Shown in pieces: positions 1 to 6,103 of a DNA stretch of 16,595 nt. The DNA lies in the NCBI GenBank assembly GCA_946004305.1, contig CAMFZJ010000011.1:1-16595 (forward strand), written 5' to 3'. The stretch comes from an uncultured Clostridia bacterium (GTDB lineage: Bacteria > Bacillota > Clostridia > Oscillospirales > Acutalibacteraceae). Numbering within the stretch: position 1 is the first letter of the stretch; each line of letters begins with the position of its first letter. The notes under the pieces were generated by a model. That model searched no databases, was not told the origin of the DNA, and worked only from the letters and a program-made list of their open reading frames with translations. A program made the position numbers and the translations under genes.

Positions 1-10
1 CATAAAATCA

Positions 11-41
11 GCACCAAGGTTTTCATGCCTTGGTGCTTTTT
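11..41 (+). terminator. Rho-independent terminator of an off-window plus-strand gene
   Basis: A perfect 9-bp stem (GCACCAAGG at 11-19 with CCTTGGTGC at 28-36) and an 8-nt loop are followed by TTTTT at 37-41. The T-tract lies on the plus-strand side, so it most likely ends a gene located before the window and converging on queT. The minus side has a poorer tail, so read-through protection from queT is at best secondary. Confidence 0.8.
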
Positions 42-70
42 GGTAAAAAAGTGTACTGCATAATAAACTC

Positions 71-106
71 AACAAGAAAAGCCCTATGGTTTCGTACCAT
101 AGGGCT
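71..106 (-). terminator. Rho-independent terminator of queT
   Basis: A perfect 10-bp inverted repeat (81-90 with 96-105, 5-nt loop) is followed on the minus strand by TTTTCTTGTT (80-71). It lies about 70 nt beyond the queT stop codon and fits as the end of the queT transcript. Confidence 0.8.
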
Positions 107-172
107 TGCGTAATTTGCAGTTGATAAGCAAAATGATTTTAATTTGCTTTATTTTGTAATAAGAATAAATAA

Positions 173-715
173 TTAAATACCTTTGAAAAGCTTTTTATTA
201 ATACCGGTTTTTTCAATAACCATAAAAAGTGGAATTCCGAGAACAACAAGTACAGCTACTTCCCCAAGTGCTACAAAGCTCCCCTGAATAAGGAAGTCAA
301 CAAAGTTGAAGCTCATACTGCCTATAAAGAAATAGTCAATCTCAAAGCCAACAAAAAGTCCGTTTGCCAAAGCAGGCATAAATATTGCCAAAATCGGAAT
401 GTCCTTAAGCCTTACATCCCTTAAAGCATACATAAGCAATGCTGCAATAAGACTAGCAAGGGAGCCGAAAATCATATCATAAAATCCCAGTCCACTCATT
501 ACAGAGCTGATGTTTGCAATAACACAGCCTATGGTAAGTCCCGGAATAGCAGCCGGCGAGTAAAGGGCAAGGATTGTAAGTACTTCAGCAACTCTGAACT
601 GAACTGCCATTGAGGCACTTCCCGGCAGCAGAAGATTTTGCCCGATTGTGAGTACCGCATAAAGAGCGGCGATGATTGCACCCTGCACTATATACAGGGT
701 TGATTTTTTAGTCAT
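173..715 (-). CDS. queT: QueT-type ECF transporter substrate-binding (S) component, queuosine precursor uptake
   Basis: A 180-residue, strongly hydrophobic protein with about five to six predicted membrane segments (roughly residues 8-30, 40-65, 78-97, 105-122, 140-172). The N-terminal stretch (IVQGAIIAALYAVLTI) and the FRVAEVLTILALYSPAAIPG segment (about 40-59) are typical of the QueT family. This family supplies the substrate-specific subunit of an energy-coupling-factor transporter importing preQ1/preQ0-like queuosine precursors; the shared EcfA/A'/T module would be encoded elsewhere. A longer frame runs upstream to 769, but the start at 713-715 is chosen because ACGGAGGA sits 8-9 nt before it and the extra 18 residues are coded by the riboswitch region. 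The riboswitch-like leader independently supports a preQ1-related role. The gene is monocistronic with its own promoter and terminator. Confidence 0.88.
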   Translation of the reverse strand: MTKKSTLYIVQGAIIAALYAVLTIGQNLLLPGSASMAVQFRVAEVLTILALYSPAAIPGLTIGCVIANISSVMSGLGFYDMIFGSLASLIAALLMYALRDVRLKDIPILAIFMPALANGLFVGFEIDYFFIGSMSFNFVDFLIQGSFVALGEVAVLVVLGIPLFMVIEKTGINKKLFKGI

Positions 716-723
716 AATAAATT

Positions 724-766
724 CCTCCGTAGTTTTGTTTTTAGTCTGGATTTTGCGAACAGACCG
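724..766 (-). promoter_or_regulatory. preQ1-I-like riboswitch controlling queT translation
   Basis: On the minus strand a hairpin P1 (GTCTG 764-760 with CAGAC 748-744, plus a possible G765-U743 wobble) encloses the loop TTCGCAAAATC. An A-rich tail (743-733) follows and then CTACGGAGG. This is the layout of preQ1-I aptamers: P1, a UUC/GC-containing loop, a C just before the P1 3' strand (here 749) that could read preQ1, an A-rich strand docking in the P1 groove, and a short loop-tail pseudoknot (C757/G756 region with C729-G727). The pseudoknot would occlude part of the Shine-Dalgarno (728-724), suggesting translational control. No T-tract follows, so transcription attenuation is unlikely. The family is recognised by eye, not by covariance search. 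Confidence 0.72.
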
Positions 767-782
767 CATTTACGCAAGGCTT

Positions 783-811
783 ATTATAGCATATAGCTTA
801 ATCTAATGCAA
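783..811 (-). promoter_or_regulatory. Sigma-A-type promoter of queT
   Basis: TTGCAT (811-806), a 17-nt spacer and a perfect TATAAT (788-783) on the minus strand. The start site would be near 776, giving a roughly 60-nt leader that contains the whole preQ1-I-like element. Confidence 0.8.
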
Positions 812-821
812 TATTTTCCTA

Positions 822-868
822 ATAAAATCCGAGAACAGCTACTCAAAAGAGTAGCTGTTCCCGGATTT
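822..868 (-). terminator. Rho-independent terminator of the 83-residue protein gene
   Basis: A long inverted repeat (826-844 with 849-867) has a single A/C mismatch and a 4-nt loop. Read on the minus strand it ends in GGATTTTATT. It sits about 60 nt beyond the stop codon at 931 and separates that gene from the queT promoter. Confidence 0.8.
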
Positions 869-930
869 AGAAGTTTTGAAATTAACGTGAAAAACGTGAT
901 TAGTGAAATTGTGTGATGTGCTTTGAGAGT

Positions 931-1182
931 TTAGCCGACTTCGTCAAATAGATTGAGTCTGAACAGCTTACTCTCGTCATTTTTGTTCTCGCATACTATT
1001 GAAGCCTCTGCAATCTTACCGCCCTCGATTAGCTGTGTAAGACCAACAAGCTGTGAGAGCTTGCTCTTGAGATTAAGTTTATCTCCGTCTCTTGTTACGA
1101 GATACACGTTGCCTTCGCAGGTATCTAGCACAGTAAGGAACTCGGAGACTTTAATGTCATGCATGTTGAGAATAGGTGTCAT
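931..1182 (-). CDS. Small conserved-looking protein of unknown function (83 aa)
   Basis: I do not recognise a named family. The protein is small and soluble with no signal peptide or membrane segment. Its first half (VSEFLTVLDTCEGNVYLVTRDGD, about 12-34, with the hydrophobic pieces separated by turns) looks like alternating helix and strand, followed by a basic/hydrophobic stretch (LKSKLSQLVGLTQL, 38-51) and an acidic, hydrophobic C-terminus ending FRLNLFDEVG. It has no Cys motif or DNA-binding signature. Expression signals are strong: a near-consensus promoter, AAGGAGGA 8 nt before the ATG at 1180-1182, and its own terminator, so it is a real single-gene unit. An antisense frame of similar size (953-1201 plus) lacks a ribosome site and is treated as a shadow. 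Function cannot be inferred from its neighbours. Confidence 0.82.
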   Translation of the reverse strand: MTPILNMHDIKVSEFLTVLDTCEGNVYLVTRDGDKLNLKSKLSQLVGLTQLIEGGKIAEASIVCENKNDESKLFRLNLFDEVG

Positions 1183-1240
1183 AACTTATTCCTCCTTATA
1201 AAATTTTCTGTGCGCCATTTACCATTTGGCAAAATTAAGA

Positions 1241-1281
1241 TTATGACTATTGTCATAAGTCAAGCGGACTATTTACTTGAC
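1241..1281 (-). promoter_or_regulatory. Two stacked hairpins at the 5' end of the 83-aa gene mRNA
   Basis: The predicted transcript begins near 1281. Read on the minus strand, GTCAAG (1281-1276) pairs with CTTGAC (1264-1259) across an 11-nt loop. Directly next to it TTATGAC (1258-1252) pairs with GTCATAA (1247-1241) across a 4-nt loop. Both could instead be DNA operators, because the second is a perfect 7-bp palindrome with a 4-nt centre. No known riboswitch class is recognised. Confidence 0.5.
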
Positions 1282-1287
1282 AATTAT

Positions 1288-1315
1288 ATTATAGCTCCTT
1301 TTTCGGAAAAGTCAA
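1288..1315 (-). promoter_or_regulatory. Promoter of the 83-aa gene
   Basis: TTGACT (1315-1310), a 16-nt spacer and a perfect TATAAT (1293-1288) on the minus strand. The predicted start near 1281 gives a leader of about 100 nt. Confidence 0.8.
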
Positions 1316-1521
1316 CAATTATTTACCATCTGATTTGTATGATTTTACCAAAAGGTTGTCATAAATACATAATAACAGCAAGGTAAATTTGTGCAATTTT
1401 ACAATAAAAGCTTAATATAAAAACAGCTTTCGACAAAGAGATATTTTTGCATTTAGTAAAAATATACTTGAATTGTCCTATTTGCAAAAAATACTTTTGC
1501 ATAATTCACAAACTTTTCATA

Positions 1522-1550
1522 TTGAGAAAATCTATGTTTTATTGTATAAT
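1522..1550 (+). promoter_or_regulatory. Promoter of the phosphohexomutase gene
   Basis: TTGAGA (1522-1527), a 17-nt spacer and a perfect TATAAT (1545-1550). The start site would be near 1557, leaving a short leader before the AAGGGG ribosome site at about 1572-1577. Confidence 0.8.
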
Positions 1551-1585
1551 TAGTGAGTAAAATTTATATTTAAGGGGTAGATATT

Positions 1586-3094
1586 ATGCTGAATAGTTTT
1601 TATAAAGGCTTTAAAAGCGGTACAGATATCAGAGGAGTTGCTTCTGAGGGAGTGGAAGGACAAGAGGTAAACCTTACTAATGAGGTTGTGGCTTCTATGG
1701 CAAGGGGCTTTTTATTATGGCTTGCTGAAAAGGTTGGCAAGTCTGTAAATGAGCTTACTGTTTCTGTTGGACGTGACAGCCGTATCAGCGGTCCCCGTAT
1801 TGCTCAGGTAGTTTCAAATGAATTTAAAAACGCAGGTGTTAAGGTAATTAACTGTTCCTTGGCATCTACTCCATCAATGTTTATGACTACTGTTGATTTG
1901 GGATGTGACGGTGCGGTGCAGATTACAGCAAGCCACCACCCGTTTAACAGAAACGGCTTGAAATTCTTTACCGGACAGGGCGGTCTTGAAGGCTCTGATA
2001 TTGAAACAATTTTACTTCACGCACAGGAGGGCGCGGAAGTTGAACACTCTGAGGGCGGAAGTATTGAAGATATAGATTATATGAGTCGCTATTGTGAACA
2101 CCTTTGCGACATTATTAAAAAAGGCGTTAATGCAGAGGATTATGACCACCCCCTGAAGGGCTTTAAAATTGTTGTTGACGCCGGAAACGGTGTAGGGGGA
2201 TTTTACGCAGACAAGGTTCTTGAAAAGCTGGGCGCCGATACTAAGGGAAGCAGATTTCTTGAGCCTGACGGAATGTTCCCTAACCACGTTCCGAATCCTG
2301 AGAATAAAGAGGCAATGGAGTCAATTTGTCAGGCTGTAAAGGAAGCTCAGGCAGACTTAGGCGTTATTTTTGATACAGACGTTGACCGAGGTGGGGCTGT
2401 TGATAAAAGAGGAAATGAAATTAACCGCAACAGACTTGTGGCTTTAGCTTCTGCAATCGCTTTGGAAGGCAATGAGGGTGGTACTATTGTAACCGACTCT
2501 ATTACTTCAAAAGGATTAAAAGAATTTATTGAAAAGGATTTAGGGGGTAAACATTACCGTTACCGCCGTGGATATAAAAATGTAATTGACAAAGGACTTG
2601 AGCTGAATGCGCAGGGCATTAATTGTCCTTTAGCTATTGAAACATCAGGTCACGCTGCTATGAGAGAAAATTATTTTCTTGATGACGGAGCATATCTTTG
2701 TACAAAAATTATTATTAAAATGGCTCAGCTCAATAAAGAAGGAAAGAGTATTGATGAGCTGACAGCTAACCTTAAAGAAGCGGTTGAGGAAACTGAAATA
2801 CGTTTTGCAATTACTGAAAAGGATTTCAGAACTTGCGGAGAAAAGATTATAGAGGATTTAACTGCTTATGCTGAAAACACAGAAGGCTGGATTTTAGCAG
2901 AGGATAACCGAGAGGGTGTAAGGGTGTCATTTGATGAGAACAACGGCAACGGCTGGTTTTTGTTAAGACTGTCTGTTCACGACCCGATTATGCCTTTAAA
3001 TATTGAAAGCGACAGCCCGGGTGGTATTGAAATTATCAAAGAAAAGCTGATGGCTTTCCTTAAAACCACAAAGGGACTTGATTTGAATATATAG
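1586..3094 (+). CDS. Phosphohexomutase (phosphoglucomutase/phosphomannomutase superfamily)
   Basis: A 502-residue cytoplasmic enzyme of the alpha-D-phosphohexomutase superfamily, which interconverts hexose 1- and 6-phosphates through a phosphoserine. The phosphoserine loop is TASHHPFNRNGLKF (114-127, Ser116). The magnesium loop is DTDVDR (263-268), and the sugar-binding loop is ETSGH (352-356). Start-site domain residues SGTDIRG (11-17) are also present. The C-terminal phosphate-binding loop departs from the usual R-x-S-G-T-E-P: it reads RVSFDENNGNGW followed by FLLRLSVHDP (446-467). This long variant is known from a subgroup of bacterial and plant-type homologues, so substrate preference (glucose, mannose or glucosamine phosphate) cannot be called. 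The start is supported by AAGGGG 8 nt upstream. It is probably monocistronic, since a weak terminator and a promoter separate it from the next gene. Confidence 0.9.
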   Translation: MLNSFYKGFKSGTDIRGVASEGVEGQEVNLTNEVVASMARGFLLWLAEKVGKSVNELTVSVGRDSRISGPRIAQVVSNEFKNAGVKVINCSLASTPSMFMTTVDLGCDGAVQITASHHPFNRNGLKFFTGQGGLEGSDIETILLHAQEGAEVEHSEGGSIEDIDYMSRYCEHLCDIIKKGVNAEDYDHPLKGFKIVVDAGNGVGGFYADKVLEKLGADTKGSRFLEPDGMFPNHVPNPENKEAMESICQAVKEAQADLGVIFDTDVDRGGAVDKRGNEINRNRLVALASAIALEGNEGGTIVTDSITSKGLKEFIEKDLGGKHYRYRRGYKNVIDKGLELNAQGINCPLAIETSGHAAMRENYFLDDGAYLCTKIIIKMAQLNKEGKSIDELTANLKEAVEETEIRFAITEKDFRTCGEKIIEDLTAYAENTEGWILAEDNREGVRVSFDENNGNGWFLLRLSVHDPIMPLNIESDSPGGIEIIKEKLMAFLKTTKGLDLNI

Positions 3095-3097
3095 AGT

Positions 3098-3123
3098 AAA
3101 ATCCCTTATTCTATGGGATTTTT
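3098..3123 (+). terminator. Short terminator after the phosphohexomutase gene
   Basis: AAAATCCC (3098-3105) pairs with GGGATTTT (3115-3122) across a 9-nt loop, and five T residues run through 3119-3123. The stem is AT-rich, so termination may be partial. Confidence 0.55.
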
Positions 3124-3131
3124 AATGAAAT

Positions 3132-3146
3132 GCAACCGGTGGTTGC
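3132..3146. promoter_or_regulatory. Palindrome, candidate operator of the membrane regulator gene
   Basis: GCAACC (3132-3137) and GGTTGC (3141-3146) form a perfect 6-bp inverted repeat around GGT. It lies about 20 nt before the putative -35 of the HTH gene, and another GGTTGC copy follows at 3173-3178 over the -35 edge. The position suits autoregulation, but binding is inference. Confidence 0.35.
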
Positions 3147-3167
3147 GTAATTGAAAACCAGAATGTA

Positions 3168-3197
3168 TTGTGGGTTGCGGGAGTTTCGGTGTAGAAT
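3168..3197 (+). promoter_or_regulatory. Putative promoter of the membrane HTH regulator
   Basis: TTGTGG (3168-3173), an 18-nt spacer and TAGAAT (3192-3197). The match is moderate, and the start would fall near 3204, just before the AAGGAGG at 3212-3218. Confidence 0.5.
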
Positions 3198-3225
3198 TAT
3201 GTCATCAAATCAAGGAGGAATAATT

Positions 3226-4104
3226 ATGAATATTGAAACTGCTAACAGATTATTTCAGTACAGAAAAAAGCATAATCTTTCACAGGAGGAGCTTGCCGAA
3301 AAGATAGGAGTAAGCCGTCAGGCTATTTCAAAGTGGGAGAGAGCAGAGGCTTCTCCTGATACAGATAACCTTATTATATTAGCAAAAATTTACGGTGTAA
3401 CTCTTGATGAGCTATTGCAAGGTGAAAGTGAACCTCAGGTTAAAGAAAATAATGAAGAAACATTTGATGAATCTGAGGAATGTGTCGGAGCAGGAGAGCC
3501 TGACCCTGATACCAACTATGTGGCTAAGGACAAGGTTTCATTTAAAAACGGTATCCACGTTCACGAAAAAGACGGAGATCAGGTTGACATAAGCTTTAAA
3601 GACGGTATTCACGTTGATACAAAAGACGGTACAAAGGTACATATTGACCGACACGGAATCCACGTTAAGGAAAATGAAAAAACAAGAGTTTACACAGATG
3701 AAAAGGGCAATGTAATGGTTGATGAAGAAATGGAACAGCATCATAAACACCATAAGAAAACTATTGCTCATATGTTTCCTATGTGGCTTGTTTCAATTAT
3801 AGCTTTTTTTCTGTGGGGCTTTTCAGGTCTAGCTTACGGCTTTGCTCTTTCGTGGATTTGCTTCTTGGCAATTCCTATTTACCATTCACTTGTAGACGCT
3901 ATTGTTAAAAGAAACCCAACACATTTTGCATACCCTGTGTTGTGTGTGGCTGCATATATGGTTATGGGATTTTTCGGGCTGGGTATTTACAACGGCTGGG
4001 CAGTAGGCTGGCTTGTGTTTATTACAATTCCTTTCTACTACTTCGTTGCAAATATGATTAACCGCTTTTCAGACAAGAAATCAAATACTGAAGATTGTGA
4101 ATAA
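3226..4104 (+). CDS. Membrane-anchored XRE-family transcriptional regulator with GIHV repeats
   Basis: A 292-residue protein. Residues 1-65 are a Cro/CI-type helix-turn-helix (LSQEELAEKIGVSRQAISKW at 18-37, then the LAKIYGVTLDELL helix at 52-64). An acidic linker follows (67-95), and then three imperfect 17-18-residue repeats starting GIHV at 109, 127 and 144, rich in charged turns and beta-prone residues. A His/Lys patch (QHHKHHKK, 171-178) precedes about four hydrophobic segments (about 184-200, 202-222, 234-254, 257-277). This suggests a DNA-binding protein tethered to the membrane, possibly sensing an envelope signal, with the repeats forming a small beta-structure on the cytoplasmic side. 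The frame extends upstream to 3151, but AAGGAGG 7 nt before 3226 and the family-typical MNIETANRLF start fix the choice. The regulated target is unknown; autoregulation is possible. Confidence 0.85.
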   Translation: MNIETANRLFQYRKKHNLSQEELAEKIGVSRQAISKWERAEASPDTDNLIILAKIYGVTLDELLQGESEPQVKENNEETFDESEECVGAGEPDPDTNYVAKDKVSFKNGIHVHEKDGDQVDISFKDGIHVDTKDGTKVHIDRHGIHVKENEKTRVYTDEKGNVMVDEEMEQHHKHHKKTIAHMFPMWLVSIIAFFLWGFSGLAYGFALSWICFLAIPIYHSLVDAIVKRNPTHFAYPVLCVAAYMVMGFFGLGIYNGWAVGWLVFITIPFYYFVANMINRFSDKKSNTEDCE

Positions 4105-4110
4105 AACATC

Positions 4111-4146
4111 AAAGGACTGTAAGAATTGATACTTACAGTCCTTTTT
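4111..4146. terminator. Bidirectional terminator between convergent genes
   Basis: A perfect 13-bp stem (4111-4123 with 4132-4144, 8-nt loop) is followed by a T run to 4146 on the plus strand. It ends the HTH regulator transcript and, being symmetric, can also stop the long minus-strand operon, whose last gene ends at 4168. The minus-side tail (CCTTTGATGTTTT) is weaker. Confidence 0.82.
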
Positions 4147-4167
4147 AATTAATATATTATTTGTCGC

Positions 4168-6078
4168 TTAGCCTTTGATATATTCAAGATTTTCTGTGTC
4201 AAGCTCAGCTGTTGACAGAGCCGGCTTGCAAAGAGGTATTTGCTTGCCTTTCTTTATAAACAGAGGTACTTCATTAAGTGCAACCTGGACATAGTGAATA
4301 CCCTTTGAAAGCTTTTCTGTAGTTACTTTTTCACCGCTAAGCTTTACAAAAGTCATATCCTCCGGCAGGTAAACGTATCTGCCGTTTTTGTTTTGCTCAT
4401 AAATAGGAGCTATCATACATTCCTCTCCAAGCATAAGCTGATCCTCGGTTTCTATAGCAAGCTTATCCTCAGGATAGTCGAACGCAAGGGGACGGAACAT
4501 CATATCATCTTCCTGACTGCAACGGCGGAAGGTGCTGTAAATGTATGGTATCAGCCTGTAACGAACTGATAAAACATCTGCAAAGTCCTCGGTATTTTCA
4601 AAGCTGTAGGCTTCCTGAGCCTTTGTGCCTAATGCACGGTGATTACGCATAAGAGGTGTAAATACTCCGAGCTGAAGCCATCTTAACAGCAAATCTCTTG
4701 TACAATGGTTGTTAAAGCCTCCTAAGTCAGCACCGCAGTAAAGGAAACCGCACATATTTACAGAGGGGAGCATTTTTAGATTAAGCAAAATATGTGACCA
4801 CCAGCTGAAATTATCACCAAACCATATACCGCTTTTTCTGTGCATACCAATATATGAGGCTCTTGAGAACATAAGGATTTTTTCCTTGCCAAATTCCTTT
4901 TCAAAGTATTCTCCGGCGGAATTAGTCATAAATGTTCCGTATAGGTTGTGAACATCTTTGTGGCACACCATCTTGCCGTCAACATTATGATAAAAGCTTG
5001 AATAATCCTCTATACTGTTTGGCAATCCGTTGAATATATCTTTAAGCCTGAAATATTCCCATATGCCTATTTCCTTGTCAGCGTCATATTCTTTAAGGCT
5101 GTTCAAAGCTTTTTTAAGTCCCTTTACTGAGTAGAACAGAGCTGGCTCGTTCATATCGTTCCAAAAGCCGTCAATACCCATATCTGTCAGGAATTTGTAT
5201 TGTCTGCCAAACCATTCCTTAGCCTCTTTGTTAAGAAAGTCAGGCATACCTACAACACCGGGCCATACTCCGCAGTCAAAATCTGTACCGTCTGCATTTT
5301 TACAGAAGTAACCTTTTTTATGACCTTCCTCATAAACAGAGTAGCCTTCTTCCTTTTTAACTCCTGCGTCAATTATGGGAATAAGATGTATGTTGTGACT
5401 TTTCATATCATCAACAAAGCCCTTGAAATCAGGAAAATTATCTGTGTTTACAGTAAAATCCTTAAAGTGGTCAAGGTAGTCAATATCCATATAAATGCAA
5501 TCAAGCGGAAGATTGTTCTTTCTGTGGTTGTCACGCACATTTATAAAATCCTGTTCTGTGGTATAACCCCAACAGCTTTGCTGATAGCCGAATGCCCAGA
5601 ATGGTGGAATATAGCTTTTGCCTATAATTTTTCTGAACTGTTTTACAATGTCACGTTCATTTTCACCGGTGATGTAGTAAAAATCAGCATTTACATCATC
5701 AAAAGAAATAACAGCTTCATCAGTAGCTGTGTATCCTAAATCCCACACAACCTTGCCGGGATAATCCACAAACAAACCGAAAAGCTTTGCTCCTCTTACT
5801 ACTATGAAGTTGTGAGCCCCATAAAGTGAACGCTTGTCCTCTGTGTGAGTGGTTTCGTCACTGCACCAGCTTTCATATATCCAGCCTCGCTTGTTAATTC
5901 CTCGTACAGTTTCACCAAGACCGAAAATAATGTCATCATTGTCAAGGTGAAATTTAACTGTAGTTTTATTTTCGGCAGTTGTGTTTTCAAGAGGGAAGTC
6001 AGAAAATGGGTGGTTTTCAAGTTCCTCAACAACAGCCTCTGTATTAAATGGTTGTCCAAGTCTGTACTTTGTAATCAT
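4168..6078 (-). CDS. Glycoside hydrolase family 31 (alpha-glucosidase/alpha-xylosidase type)
   Basis: A 636-residue retaining glycosidase of family GH31, which removes alpha-linked sugars from the non-reducing end. An N-terminal beta-sandwich (about 1-150, with GLGE at 53-56) is followed by a TIM barrel opening at FWAFGYQQSCWGY (160-172). The MDIDYLD stretch is at 197-203. The catalytic nucleophile is Asp308 in WNDMNE (306-311), and the acid/base is Asp422 in WFGDN (419-423). Arg406 and RNH (478-480) are the usual substrate-binding residues, and a beta-domain follows from about 525. No signal peptide is visible, so it acts in the cytoplasm, perhaps on imported oligosaccharides. The exact linkage cannot be called. 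The ribosome site AAGGA lies 9 nt upstream. It is the last gene of the aro operon, 25 nt after the acyltransferase gene. Confidence 0.92.
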   Translation of the reverse strand: MITKYRLGQPFNTEAVVEELENHPFSDFPLENTTAENKTTVKFHLDNDDIIFGLGETVRGINKRGWIYESWCSDETTHTEDKRSLYGAHNFIVVRGAKLFGLFVDYPGKVVWDLGYTATDEAVISFDDVNADFYYITGENERDIVKQFRKIIGKSYIPPFWAFGYQQSCWGYTTEQDFINVRDNHRKNNLPLDCIYMDIDYLDHFKDFTVNTDNFPDFKGFVDDMKSHNIHLIPIIDAGVKKEEGYSVYEEGHKKGYFCKNADGTDFDCGVWPGVVGMPDFLNKEAKEWFGRQYKFLTDMGIDGFWNDMNEPALFYSVKGLKKALNSLKEYDADKEIGIWEYFRLKDIFNGLPNSIEDYSSFYHNVDGKMVCHKDVHNLYGTFMTNSAGEYFEKEFGKEKILMFSRASYIGMHRKSGIWFGDNFSWWSHILLNLKMLPSVNMCGFLYCGADLGGFNNHCTRDLLLRWLQLGVFTPLMRNHRALGTKAQEAYSFENTEDFADVLSVRYRLIPYIYSTFRRCSQEDDMMFRPLAFDYPEDKLAIETEDQLMLGEECMIAPIYEQNKNGRYVYLPEDMTFVKLSGEKVTTEKLSKGIHYVQVALNEVPLFIKKGKQIPLCKPALSTAELDTENLEYIKG

Positions 6079-6103
6079 AGCTATTCATCCTTACATTTAA
6101 GTT

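Larger units (their letters stand above)
1183..1585. other. AT-rich divergent intergenic region
   Basis: This 403-nt stretch has no supported gene. It holds the minus-strand promoter of the 83-aa gene (1288-1315) with its hairpin-bearing leader, and the plus-strand promoter of the phosphohexomutase (1522-1550). Between them (about 1320-1520) it is very AT-rich, with recurring TTTTGCA words and loose palindromes (1441-1448 with 1458-1465; 1483-1489 with 1495-1501). A small frame at 1159-1386 has no ribosome site and a start inside the opposite gene. Confidence 0.7.

Noticed and set aside
11..106. Two palindromes near the left end as a repeat pair or mobile-element end
   Set aside because: The two hairpins differ in sequence, and each is followed by a T-tract in opposite directions, as expected for convergent terminators.
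953..1201. An 82-codon plus-strand frame over the 83-aa gene
   Set aside because: The minus-strand gene has promoter, ribosome site and terminator; this one has none.
1159..1386. A 75-codon plus-strand frame in the divergent region
   Set aside because: It starts inside the opposite gene, lacks a ribosome site, and its sequence is of AT-rich spacer character.
5200..5739. A 179-codon plus-strand frame
   Set aside because: It lies wholly antisense to the GH31 gene, has no ribosome site, and its product shows no coherent domain.
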